Shown here piece after piece: positions 16,366 to 23,383 of a stretch of DNA of 29,871 nt. The stretch lies in contig JBEIPU010000026.1 of the NCBI GenBank assembly GCA_040376925.1, positions 1-29,871 on the forward strand, in the 5' to 3' direction. The translations under genes and the position numbers were made by a program. Each line of letters opens with the position of its first letter. The first letter of the stretch is position 1. The notes below the pieces were generated by a model. It had not been told where the DNA came from. It was given only the letters and a program-made list of their open reading frames with translations, and did no database searches. Origin of the DNA: RAM1 sp040376925. GTDB taxonomy: Bacteria; Pseudomonadota; Gammaproteobacteria; Burkholderiales; Burkholderiaceae_C.

Positions 16366-16467
16366 GTGGGGGGCGACCTTACCGCAATTCCGCGCAAAGC
16401 GCGCGGACCTGCCGCCGCACGATGCCGCCCCTGCCCAATGGCGTGCCACGCTCCTGACAGAAATGCG

Positions 16468-16480
16468 TATAACCGGGCGC
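16468..16480 (+). promoter_or_regulatory. -10-like element directly before ATG (possible leaderless start)
   Basis: TATAAC (16468-16473) is followed by seven bases and the ATG of the transporter gene. No ribosome binding site is present, and no convincing -35 was found. It is the same arrangement as at 9194 and 17745. Confidence 0.4.
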
Positions 16481-17410
16481 ATGTCGTCCACCGCCCTGGC
16501 CACCTCGGCCTGGATCCCCATCGTGCTGGCAGCCGCGCTGGCACAGACCGCGCGCAACGCGGCGCAGCGTTCGCTGGTGGCGCAGGCGGGCACGCTGGGC
16601 GCCACCCTGGCGCGCTTTCTGTATGGCTTGCCGTTCGCCGCAGCCTGGGTGCTGGCCCTGCATGCCATGCCCGCCACGGCGGCTGCCGTGCCCCCGTTTC
16701 ATGCCGGCTACTTTGCCTGGCTGGCGCTGGGTGCCATGGGGCAGCTGGCCGCGACGGCCTTCCTGCTGGCGGCCATGAAGCAACGCAACTTTGTCGTTGG
16801 CGTGGCCTATTCCAAGACCGATGCCCTGCAGGTGGCCGTGTTTGCCACGCTGTTCCTGCACGAGCTGCCCGGCGGCGTCACGCTGGTGGCGATGGGCATG
16901 GCGACAGCGGGCGTGGTGCTGTTGTCGTGGCCGCGCACGGGTGCGCCGGTGGCCGGCGGCGCGCGGTCATGGGCGGGGCTGGCCGCGGTGTATGGCCTGG
17001 CCTGCGGTGCGGGGTTCGCGCTGTCGGCGGTGGGCTACCGGGGCGCGGCCTTGCACATGCCTGGCGTGGCACCGTGGCTGGTGGGCGCCTGGGGGGTGCT
17101 GTGGGCCCAGCTGCTGCAGACGCTGGTGCTGGGCGGCTGGCTGGCGCTGCGCGAGCCAGCCGCGCTGCGCGCCACAGCCGCCGCCTGGCGCGTGTCGGTG
17201 CTGGCGGGCGGCATGGGCGCGCTGGCGTCGGCCGGCTGGTTCACCGCCTTCGCCATGACCTCGGCCGCCAACGTGCGCACGCTGGGCATGGTGGAGGTGG
17301 TGTTCAGCTACCTGGTGTCGCACCGCCTGCTGCGTGAAAAGCTCACGCTCGCCGAGCGGGCCGGCTTGCTGCTGGTGCTGCTGGGGGTGGCGGCCCTGCT
17401 GCTGGCCTGA
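16481..17410 (+). CDS. EamA/DMT-superfamily transporter
   Basis: A 309-residue very hydrophobic protein with about ten predicted membrane helices in two five-helix halves. The first half carries AYSKTDALQVAVFATLFLHELPGGVTLVAMGMATAGVVLLS and the second NVRTLGMVEVVFSYLVSHRLLREKLTLAERAGLLLVLLGVAALLLA, the repeated DMT hallmark. Inner-membrane export or uptake of a small metabolite is expected, but the substrate cannot be told. ATG 16481 is chosen because the hydrophobic N-terminus starts there and a -10-like box is just upstream; in-frame upstream ATGs (16463) would add a short polar leader. Confidence 0.87.
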   Translation: MSSTALATSAWIPIVLAAALAQTARNAAQRSLVAQAGTLGATLARFLYGLPFAAAWVLALHAMPATAAAVPPFHAGYFAWLALGAMGQLAATAFLLAAMKQRNFVVGVAYSKTDALQVAVFATLFLHELPGGVTLVAMGMATAGVVLLSWPRTGAPVAGGARSWAGLAAVYGLACGAGFALSAVGYRGAALHMPGVAPWLVGAWGVLWAQLLQTLVLGGWLALREPAALRATAAAWRVSVLAGGMGALASAGWFTAFAMTSAANVRTLGMVEVVFSYLVSHRLLREKLTLAERAGLLLVLLGVAALLLA

Positions 17411-17513
17411 GGGCCGCCGCGTGAGGGTTGGTCCGGCAGCGGCATGCGCTGGCGGCTGACACGCGGGCCGGCGCCGGCGCGCTCCAATGGGTGTCAACCA
17501 CAAGGAGCACACC

Positions 17514-17732
17514 ATGACACAGCAAGCCACCATCCGCGGCAACGTCTGCTTTCGCGCCGGCGACGGCGTGATGATGCCCATCCCCGACGGCCCGGTGGAG
17601 ATCGATCTGGGTGAAGACGAAAGCGTCACGCTGGGCTGGACGGCCAGCAACGGCGCGGCCGGCTCCACCGCCATCACGCGCGACGAATACGACCGCTACG
17701 TGAAAGAAGGCAAGATCCGCCCCGCCCACTGA
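17514..17732 (+). CDS. small conserved-looking protein of unknown function
   Basis: A 72-residue acidic, soluble protein (MTQQATIRGNVCFRAGDGVM ... DEYDRYVKEGKIRPAH). It has alternating beta-like segments and a C-terminal helix, no signal peptide and no membrane segment. AAGGAG precedes ATG 17514 at an ideal distance, and codon use matches the neighbours, so it is a real gene. The family was not recognised. It is followed after 25 bases by a membrane protein on the same strand. Confidence 0.75.
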   Translation: MTQQATIRGNVCFRAGDGVMMPIPDGPVEIDLGEDESVTLGWTASNGAAGSTAITRDEYDRYVKEGKIRPAH

Positions 17733-17738
17733 AGCCCC

Positions 17739-17757
17739 GGCCCGCACAATACGGGCC
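17739..17757 (+). promoter_or_regulatory. short hairpin and -10-like element before ATG 17758
   Basis: GGCCCG (17739-17744) and CGGGCC (17752-17757) form a perfect 6-base stem around CACAATA. The inner CACAAT (17745-17750) is -10-like and lies seven bases from the ATG. No ribosome binding site is seen. Confidence 0.35.
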
Positions 17758-18270
17758 ATGGCATTCACTGTTTCCCCCTCCAGCCGGCGCGCGGTCATGG
17801 TCGCGCTGCTGGCGCTGGCGGTGCTGGGCGGCGTGGTGCGCTACACCGCGCCCAACCCGTCCACGCTGCGCGACGTCGGCACCCTGCTGCTGGTGCTGTG
17901 GGTGCCGGCCATCGGCCAGCTCATCGGCTACCTGTCGCGCAAGATCCCGCACGCACCACCCCCGCCGGCCGAGTTCGCGCCGGGCAGCCCGTTCACCCCC
18001 CACTTGCAGGCCGAGCTGACGCCGGTGCCGCTGCCCGAGGGCATGACACTGGCGGCTGCGCATGAAGACCATTGCACCGTGATCGTGGGCCGGCGCGGCT
18101 TCACGGCGCGGCTGGCGGTGCCCGTGGCCCGGTGGCTGGCCCTGGGCCCGCAGCGCGCGGGCATCGAGCTGCTGCGCCCCGCGCTGGCGCTGCCGCATCT
18201 GCCACCGGGTACCGTGTTCCATGTGCTGGTGGGCACCGTGGCGGTGGCACGCGGGCAAGTCATGGCCTGA
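17758..18270 (+). CDS. membrane-anchored protein of unknown function
   Basis: A 170-residue protein with two N-terminal membrane helices (AVMVALLALAVLGGVVRYT and VGTLLLVLWVPAIGQLIGYL). A soluble domain of about 100 residues follows (LQAELTPVPLPEGMTLAAAHEDHCTVIVGRRGFTARL). The soluble part has beta-rich character with no motif recognised. The codon pattern is host-like. It precedes another unknown gene on the same strand, 94 bases away, which has its own ribosome binding site. Confidence 0.7.
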   Translation: MAFTVSPSSRRAVMVALLALAVLGGVVRYTAPNPSTLRDVGTLLLVLWVPAIGQLIGYLSRKIPHAPPPPAEFAPGSPFTPHLQAELTPVPLPEGMTLAAAHEDHCTVIVGRRGFTARLAVPVARWLALGPQRAGIELLRPALALPHLPPGTVFHVLVGTVAVARGQVMA

Positions 18271-18364
18271 GGCGGTGCCACCGGCGCGGCAGCCGCGCCT
18301 CGACAACCTGTATCCGTTTGTGCATGATGGTTGCGTCAACGCGCCATCCATCACCGGAGGGTTC

Positions 18365-19069
18365 ATGTCACCAGACCGCGTGCAGCAGATCGTCGCCGCC
18401 CACCCGTGGTTGCCACAGGACTGCCGGCGCGTGCTGCTGCAGGTGGAGCCTGGCCTGACGCGCTACGGCGTGCAATGGCTGGACGGCCCGCAAAGCCCGG
18501 CGCAGCTGTTCGGCCCGGCAGTGGGTGCAATGTTTCCGTCGGCCCTGTGGATCGGCCGGCGCCGGGGCAACGCAGTGGGCTACACAGTTGCCGATGGCAA
18601 ACCCCAGCTGTGTGAATGGGCCCGCTCCCAACAGCATGTGATCGCGCGCTATGACGGCATGGACGCACTGGTCCTGGCCGCCGTCAGCCCCGCAGGCGAC
18701 CCGCGCGCCGCAGTGCCGCACACGCTGCGCGTGCCCGGCATGGCGTTTGGGCCATGGCGCCAGAGCAGCGCCACACTGGACGCCACCTGCATCATCTCGC
18801 CCGGCCTGGCCCCGGCCGCGCTGCCCGGCCTGCTGGATGCGTTGCCACTGAACAGTGTGCTGACCCTCACCCGCGAAGACAGCGACAGTTGGGCGCTGGT
18901 GCGCGTGGCCACCGGCGGGCTGCAGACCCGCCAGGCACGCCACGGTAGCGTCGGCGCCTGGCAGGCCGCGTCGCGCTCGCAGGTGCTCGACAGCCTGGCT
19001 GCGCTCGCGGCTTTCAACGACGGATCCAGCGCGCAGTACTTCGCGCGCCTGGCAGTGCCCGCGGCTTGA
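18365..19069 (+). CDS. uncharacterised 234-residue protein
   Basis: A cytosolic-looking protein beginning MSPDRVQQIVAAHPWLPQDCRR, with no signal peptide or membrane helix. No domain was recognised. GGAGG lies just before ATG 18365, which decides the start although the frame is open upstream. Two cysteines and several tryptophans are scattered without a metal-binding pattern. Host-like GC3-rich codons and the ribosome binding site support a real gene. It is followed by a 240-base gap holding a strong hairpin. Confidence 0.7.
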   Translation: MSPDRVQQIVAAHPWLPQDCRRVLLQVEPGLTRYGVQWLDGPQSPAQLFGPAVGAMFPSALWIGRRRGNAVGYTVADGKPQLCEWARSQQHVIARYDGMDALVLAAVSPAGDPRAAVPHTLRVPGMAFGPWRQSSATLDATCIISPGLAPAALPGLLDALPLNSVLTLTREDSDSWALVRVATGGLQTRQARHGSVGAWQAASRSQVLDSLAALAAFNDGSSAQYFARLAVPAA

Positions 19070-19108
19070 CCGGGCGTCGCGCCGTGTTTTGGGGCGTGCT
19101 GTGCGGCG

Positions 19109-19133
19109 TGCGTGCCTCATATTGAGGCGCGCA
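19109..19133. repeat. strong short-loop hairpin in a 240-base intergenic region
   Basis: GCCTCA (19114-19119) and TGAGGC (19123-19128) pair around TAT; flanking bases extend the stem to 11 pairs with one G-U (19109-19119 with 19123-19133). No T-tract follows, so it is either an operator, a Rho-assisted terminator element or an mRNA end-stabiliser. The rest of 19070-19308 shows no gene. Confidence 0.5.
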
Positions 19134-19308
19134 GAACGCCCGCTTGCGGCCTGCCCGCACGCCACCTGCCTGTTCTGCACCCAAAAGGCCTCAGTTTCAG
19201 GCCAGGTTGCGCCTGTCTGATGCGTGACTTATTCACGGCCCAATGGCACGCCTTATGCGTCCCAACGGGCTCCAGCAACACGCGGTCACGGCAATGCAAG
19301 GAGCTCAC

Positions 19309-20316
19309 ATGGCCCAGGCAAATGTCATCCAGATGAAAGACGCAACAGGCATCGGCGACGGCGTCGCCTCCGCATGGCGGCGTATGTGGCGCCGACGCGA
19401 CGCCGACAACAGCAGCACCGGCGGTACAGTCGAAGGCTCGTTCTGGACATCGGGCGTGACCTACCGCGGCTACCTGGGCGCGCACAACGGCGTGTCCACG
19501 TCGTGGATGAGCGAGCAGCAGATCAAGGAAACCCAGGCCTTGCTGCGCATGGCAGCCGCCGCCGGCCGGCTGGGCGCCTGGTCGGTGGACCTGACCGCCA
19601 TGAAGTGGGTCTGGTCGGACGAGGTGAAGACCATTCACGAGGTGCCGCCCGACTACGAGCCCAGCAGCCAGGACGCGCTGTCGTTCTACACGCCCGATTC
19701 GCAGGAACTGCTGATGGAGGCCTTTGACGCCTGCGCGCGCCAGGGCGTGCCGTTTGACCTGGAGCTGCAACTGGTCACCGCCAGGGGGCGCGAGGTCTGG
19801 ATCCGCGCGCTGGGCGAGGCCGAGCGCGACGCGCAGGGCTCGATCACCCACGTGCGCGGCGCGATCCAGGACGTGAGCCGCTTTCGCGCCGTGGCCGACG
19901 AGGCCCGCCTGACCGCCGAGCGCTTCACCCGTACGCTGGAGGGGCTGACCGACGGCTTCATCCTGCTGGACCGTGAATGGTGTTTTGTCTATGCCAACCC
20001 CGAGGCCGCGCGCATCCTGCGGCGCGACCGCGACGAGCTCAAGGGCCGTTGCCTGCTCACCGAGTTCCCCGAAACCGCAGCCGGCAAGTTCCTGGAGAAA
20101 TGCCAGGACGCGATCGAGCGCGGTACGTCAGTCGAGTTTGAAAAGTACTATCCCCCGCTGGGCATCTGGGTGTACATGAAGGTGTCGCCGTCGGACCTGG
20201 GCCTGACGATGTGCATACGCGATGACACCGAGCGCATCAACTCGCGGCGCACCATCATGCGGCTGAAGGCCGAGCTGGACGCGCGCAAGACCGAGTTGGA
20301 AGCGCTCAGACGTTAG
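19309..20316 (+). CDS. tandem PAS-domain protein without an output domain
   Basis: A 335-residue protein. After a basic low-complexity N-terminus come PAS/PAC 1 (about 75-190: AGRLGAWSVDL, HVRGAIQDVSRFRAV) and PAS 2 (about 200-310: EGLTDGFILLDREWCFVYANPEA, GIWVYMKVSPSDLGL). A short helical coiled-coil-like tail (NSRRTIMRLKAELDARKTELEALRR) then ends the protein. In most relatives such a tail continues into a histidine kinase or GGDEF domain; here it stops. It probably senses a ligand or redox state and acts through a partner. AAGGAG before ATG 19309 fixes the start; an upstream in-frame ATG at 19243 lacks one. Confidence 0.85.
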   Translation: MAQANVIQMKDATGIGDGVASAWRRMWRRRDADNSSTGGTVEGSFWTSGVTYRGYLGAHNGVSTSWMSEQQIKETQALLRMAAAAGRLGAWSVDLTAMKWVWSDEVKTIHEVPPDYEPSSQDALSFYTPDSQELLMEAFDACARQGVPFDLELQLVTARGREVWIRALGEAERDAQGSITHVRGAIQDVSRFRAVADEARLTAERFTRTLEGLTDGFILLDREWCFVYANPEAARILRRDRDELKGRCLLTEFPETAAGKFLEKCQDAIERGTSVEFEKYYPPLGIWVYMKVSPSDLGLTMCIRDDTERINSRRTIMRLKAELDARKTELEALRR

Positions 20317-20345
20317 GCCCGGGCCGGGCGGCCCACAACCGGAGC

Positions 20346-20373
20346 GGAAATTAATACAATAAGATTAATTTCC
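20346..20373. promoter_or_regulatory. AT-rich dyad before the Mrr-like gene
   Basis: Perfect 10-base arms GGAAATTAAT (20346-20355) and ATTAATTTCC (20364-20373) are separated by ACAATAAG. It is an unusually AT-rich patch in a GC-rich region, overlaps a -10-like TACAAT (20355-20360) and ends just before the possible GTG start at 20380. It is a likely operator/promoter. Confidence 0.6.
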
Positions 20374-20391
20374 ACTTCCGTGACGCTGCCC

Positions 20392-20979
20392 ATGGTCTCC
20401 TTCCTTCGCCGCATCGTTCCCGCCCGCTGGCTTGCATCCGCCCCGCTGCCGCCCGCCCCGGCATTGCCCGACGTCGTCCTGCCTGAGCCAGCCGCGGTCA
20501 TGCGGGCGGGCCTGCCGGTGCGTCTTGACCCGGCAGCGCCGCACTGGCGCAGCGGGCGCTGGAGCCGTGAAATCCTGTCCAGCCTGCAAGAGCGGCAGTT
20601 CCAGGCGCTGTGCAAGGCGCTGTTTGCCCCGGTGGGCGCCGAGGTGCAGGCCCTGCCGCGCGAGCCCGACGGCGTGCTGGACCTGCGCCTGTACTCGCAG
20701 CGCGAACGCACGCCCATGACGGTGGTGCGCTGCATGCACCACCCCGGCTCGCCGGTGGATGTGCCCGAGCTGCGCGACTTTCTGCTGGAGATTGCCGCGC
20801 AGCGGCTGCAGCACGGCACCTTTGCCACCAGCTCCAGCTTCACCCCTGAAGCACTGGACTTTGCCAGCGACAGCGGCTTCAGCGCGCTGGACGGCGGCAG
20901 CCTGCTGGCCATGATCGAGCGGCGCACGCCGCAGCAGCAGCGCGACCTGCTCGTCACCGCCTGCGCCGCGGACGAATAG
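20392..20979 (+). CDS. degenerate Mrr-like restriction-endonuclease-fold protein
   Basis: A 195-residue protein with a proline-rich N-terminus and a C-terminal PD-(D/E)xK-like fold of the Mrr type. The pattern is FQALCKALFAPVGAEVQAL, GVLDLRL (D97 at the first catalytic position), then VVRCMHHPGSPVDVPELRDF, matching the QCK...VxxxxxRxxYG region of Mrr. The catalytic (E/Q)xK is replaced by R113-C114-M115, so nuclease activity is doubtful. The third part (GTFATSSSFTPEALDFAS) corresponds to the conserved ..TTS.FT..A..FA block. GTG 20380 is an alternative start. The role is unknown; possibly DNA binding without cleavage. Confidence 0.7.
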   Translation: MVSFLRRIVPARWLASAPLPPAPALPDVVLPEPAAVMRAGLPVRLDPAAPHWRSGRWSREILSSLQERQFQALCKALFAPVGAEVQALPREPDGVLDLRLYSQRERTPMTVVRCMHHPGSPVDVPELRDFLLEIAAQRLQHGTFATSSSFTPEALDFASDSGFSALDGGSLLAMIERRTPQQQRDLLVTACAADE

Positions 20980-21040
20980 GCCCCAGCCCTTAACATCGGG
21001 GGCATCGGCCGCACGTCGCGGCCGCACTCAGGAGGGGCCC

Positions 21041-21181
21041 ATGGCCCAAGGTGACCAGCGCAGCAACAAGATGGCGAAAAAGCCCAAGAAAGACACTTCG
21101 CCGCCCAAGCCGGGCACGTCCGACCGCCCGACGCCCCCCGTCACGGCCGTGGTGCCGCGCGGCAAGCTCAAGAACAAGTAA
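21041..21181 (+). CDS. 46-residue basic protein
   Basis: The encoded peptide begins MAQGDQRSNKMAKKPKKDTS and ends GKLKNK. It is lysine- and proline-rich and probably disordered. AGGAGGGG sits at ideal distance from ATG 21041, which is strong evidence for translation. I recall similar MA..DQ.SNKM.KKPKKD proteins as small conserved hypotheticals in betaproteobacteria, but no function is known. It is too small to predict a fold. Confidence 0.7.
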   Translation: MAQGDQRSNKMAKKPKKDTSPPKPGTSDRPTPPVTAVVPRGKLKNK

Positions 21182-21186
21182 CAAAG

Positions 21187-21202
21187 ACCGCTCGCGGGCG
21201 GT
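21187..21202. terminator. weak hairpin between convergent genes
   Basis: ACCGC (21187-21191) and GCGGT (21198-21202) form a 5-base stem with a 6-base loop, followed by TTTC on the plus strand. It lies between the convergent small basic protein and esterase genes. A possible weak intrinsic terminator. Confidence 0.4.
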
Positions 21203-21203
21203 T

Positions 21204-21878
21204 TCAGTCCTGCGCCAGGACCTGGATCAACCAGCGGTTCAGGTCGGCGACTTCTTCCATGCACACCGAATGCGGCATGGGGTAGTCGTGCCACTGCACG
21301 CTGTAGCCCAGCGCCTGCAGCAGGTCGCGTGATTCGGTGGCGCGGCCCATGACCACCATCTCGTCTTGTTGCCCGTGGGCCATGAAGATGGGCGTGCTCT
21401 GGTTGGCCGGATGGCGCTCGGCCGCCGTGGTGGCCGCAATCGGCAGGTAGCCCGACAGGCCCACAATGCCCGCCAGCGGCTGCGCATGGCGCAGGCCCGT
21501 CATGAGCGCCATGGCGCAGCCCTGCGAAAAGCCGGCAACCACGATCCGCCCGGCCGGTATGCCACGTGCCTTCTCGCGCGCCAGCAGGGCTTCAATGGCC
21601 GCCTGCGAGCGGCGCAGGCCGGCTTCGTCTTCGCGGCGCGGCAGGCCCGGCTGGGGTGGATGGATGTCGTACCAGGCGGGCATGGGGTAGCCGCCATTGA
21701 GCGACACCGGCATGACCGGTGCGTTGGGGAAGACAAAGCGGACCGGGCCTGCAGCCGCCAGGTCCATTTCGTGCGCAATGGGCACGAAGTCGTTGCCATC
21801 GGCGCCCAGGCCGTGCATCAGCACGATGCTGGCACGGGGGTTGGGGCCGGTTTCTATTTCAATGGGATCGCGCGTCAT
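21204..21878 (-). CDS. alpha/beta hydrolase, carboxylesterase/phospholipase family
   Basis: A 224-residue serine hydrolase of the EstB/YpfH/acyl-protein thioesterase family. LMHGLGADGNDF near residue 20 forms the oxyanion region, GFSQG at 116-120 gives nucleophile S118, and D172 (GQQDEMV) and H203 (PMPHSV) complete the triad. Cytosolic, acting on short-chain esters in characterised relatives. It is 29 bases downstream of infA on the same strand. Confidence 0.93.
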   Translation of the reverse strand: MTRDPIEIETGPNPRASIVLMHGLGADGNDFVPIAHEMDLAAAGPVRFVFPNAPVMPVSLNGGYPMPAWYDIHPPQPGLPRREDEAGLRRSQAAIEALLAREKARGIPAGRIVVAGFSQGCAMALMTGLRHAQPLAGIVGLSGYLPIAATTAAERHPANQSTPIFMAHGQQDEMVVMGRATESRDLLQALGYSVQWHDYPMPHSVCMEEVADLNRWLIQVLAQD

Positions 21879-21907
21879 GGCAGCGGGATCACCCGGGATG
21901 CCGAAGG

Positions 21908-22153
21908 TCAGCGCCCGACAGGGCCGGGCCGGCCTGCGATGTGGCGGAACATGATGCGGCCCTTGGTCAGGTCGTAGGGTGACAGTTCCAGCGACACGTT
22001 GTCGCCCGCGATGATGCGGATGTGGTGCTTGCGCATCTTGCCGCCGGTGTAGGCGATCAGCTCGTGCCCGTTTTCCAGGGTCACGCGAAAGCGTGAATCC
22101 GGCAAAACTTCGGACACTTTGCCGCGCATTTCAATGAGTTCTTCTTTGGCCAT
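21908..22153 (-). CDS. infA: translation initiation factor IF-1, slightly extended
   Basis: An 81-residue S1-like OB-fold protein: MAKEELIEMRGKVSEVLPDSRFRV, LENGHELIAYTGGKMRKHHIRI and GDNVSLELSPYDLTKGRIMFRH. IF-1 binds the 30S A-site during initiation. Typical IF-1 is 72 residues; here a tail (IAGRPGPVGR) extends the C-terminus and IMFRH replaces the common ITFRH. This could be a second, non-ribosomal-operon infA copy, as found in several betaproteobacteria. Identification is secure; paralog status is inference. Confidence 0.95.
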   Translation of the reverse strand: MAKEELIEMRGKVSEVLPDSRFRVTLENGHELIAYTGGKMRKHHIRIIAGDNVSLELSPYDLTKGRIMFRHIAGRPGPVGR

Positions 22154-22384
22154 GTGGTCTGCTGGGCGCGGCCAACAAGGGTCGCCGCGCGCGGGGTTGG
22201 GTAAAACAAGGGTCCGGCAGCCAGGCCACCGGTGCTTGCAAACCCGGCGGCATCAACCTCGCGCAGAGGGCCTGGTTTGCGTCCTGGGCCCAGAGCCTGC
22301 GCAGGACGCGGGAACCGGGCGGCTGTCCTTTGACGGACGGCCCGCCATTGTACGCTGGGTGCCCCTGTAACGTGTTAACCCCGC
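22154..22384 (-). promoter_or_regulatory. infA upstream region with possible long leader
   Basis: About 230 bases without a gene. On the minus strand a -10-like TACAAT lies at 22352-22347, which would give a leader of roughly 185 bases before infA. The leader contains a perfect 8-base inverted repeat, GCGTCCTG/CAGGACGC (22279-22286 with 22302-22309, loop 15). No good -35 was found. Function unproven. Confidence 0.35.
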
Positions 22385-23296
22385 TCAAGCCGCGCCCATG
22401 ATGCGCACGATCTCGTCCTTGAGCCACTGGACGCCCGCGTCACTGTCCGAGCGAGCGTCCCAACACAGCAAGGACTGGTACGGCGGCAGCTCAAACGGCA
22501 GAGGGCGGATGTGCAGCACATCGGAATGGGCCTGCGCCACGCGACGGCCCAGCACGGCCGCATGGTCGCTGTGCACCAGCTGGTGGACGATCTGCCCGAA
22601 GCTGGTGACGGCCATCTGCGCCTGGCGCTGGCGGCCCGCGCGGGCCAGCAGCTCGTCAATGGTGTCGTCCAGGATCGACGAGCCGTAGCCCAGGAAGATC
22701 TGCGGCACCGCGCAGAACATGTCCAGCGTCACCGGCTGGCCCGCCAGCGGGTGGCCGGCGCGCACGGCGTACACATAGCTGTCTTCGTACAGCACACGCA
22801 TTTCCATGTCGCGCGGCATGCGCAGGCGGGCGATCACAGCCAGGTCCAGGTCGCCGTGGTGCAGCCGTTCGGGCAGCGACCAGGTGCCCGGCGGCTCCCA
22901 CACCAGCCGGATGCCCGAGCCGCACTGCGCCAGCGTGCGGCCCAGCGCGGGCAGGATGTTGCGGCTGGCAAAGTCGGATCCGGCCACGCGGAAGATGCGG
23001 TCTGACGCCCCGGGCTCGAACGCGCGCCCGGCCTCCAGCAGCGCGCCGATGTCGGCCAGCACTTTTTCCACCTGCGCGGCCAGGGCCTGGGCGCGCGGCG
23101 TGGGCGTGACGCCGTGCGCAGTGCGGGTGAACAGCGGGTCGTCAAACGCATCGCGCAGGCGGTTCAGTGACGCGCTGACGGCCGGCTGGCTCAAAAACAG
23201 CCGCGCCGCCGCGCGCGACACGCTGCGCTCGCGCATCAGCGCGTCAAAGGTGCGCAGCATGCCGATGTCCAGGCTGCGGATATCACGCGAATTCAT
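22385..23296 (-). CDS. LysR-family transcriptional regulator
   Basis: A 303-residue regulator. The N-terminal winged HTH (LDIGMLRTFDALMRERSVSRAAARLFLSQPAVSASLNRLRDAFDDPLFTRT) is classical LysR, followed by a periplasmic-binding-like effector domain from about residue 95. LTTRs bind near a divergent promoter and activate or repress with a small inducer. It starts 88 bases from the divergent Bug-family gene, so it probably controls the solute-binding protein/Rieske/ferredoxin cluster; the inducer is likely the aromatic substrate (inference). ATG 23296 is chosen over the much longer open frame because it gives the standard N-terminus. Confidence 0.93.
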   Translation of the reverse strand: MNSRDIRSLDIGMLRTFDALMRERSVSRAAARLFLSQPAVSASLNRLRDAFDDPLFTRTAHGVTPTPRAQALAAQVEKVLADIGALLEAGRAFEPGASDRIFRVAGSDFASRNILPALGRTLAQCGSGIRLVWEPPGTWSLPERLHHGDLDLAVIARLRMPRDMEMRVLYEDSYVYAVRAGHPLAGQPVTLDMFCAVPQIFLGYGSSILDDTIDELLARAGRQRQAQMAVTSFGQIVHQLVHSDHAAVLGRRVAQAHSDVLHIRPLPFELPPYQSLLCWDARSDSDAGVQWLKDEIVRIMGAA

Positions 23297-23383
23297 ATCT
23301 CGTATCCAAACAATCGAATTGCCCGGCGCCCGGTGCGCCCGCATGATGCCGGTTTGCCGTACACAACAACCGGAGACAGCCCC
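23297..23383. promoter_or_regulatory. divergent promoter region of LysR gene and catabolic cluster
   Basis: An 87-base gap between divergent starts. It contains an AT-richer stretch near 23290-23325 with the small dyad CAAT-CGA-ATTG and repeated CGAATT. GGAGAC before ATG 23384 is the ribosome binding site. LysR sites (T-N11-A type) would be expected here, but no single box stands out. Confidence 0.5.
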
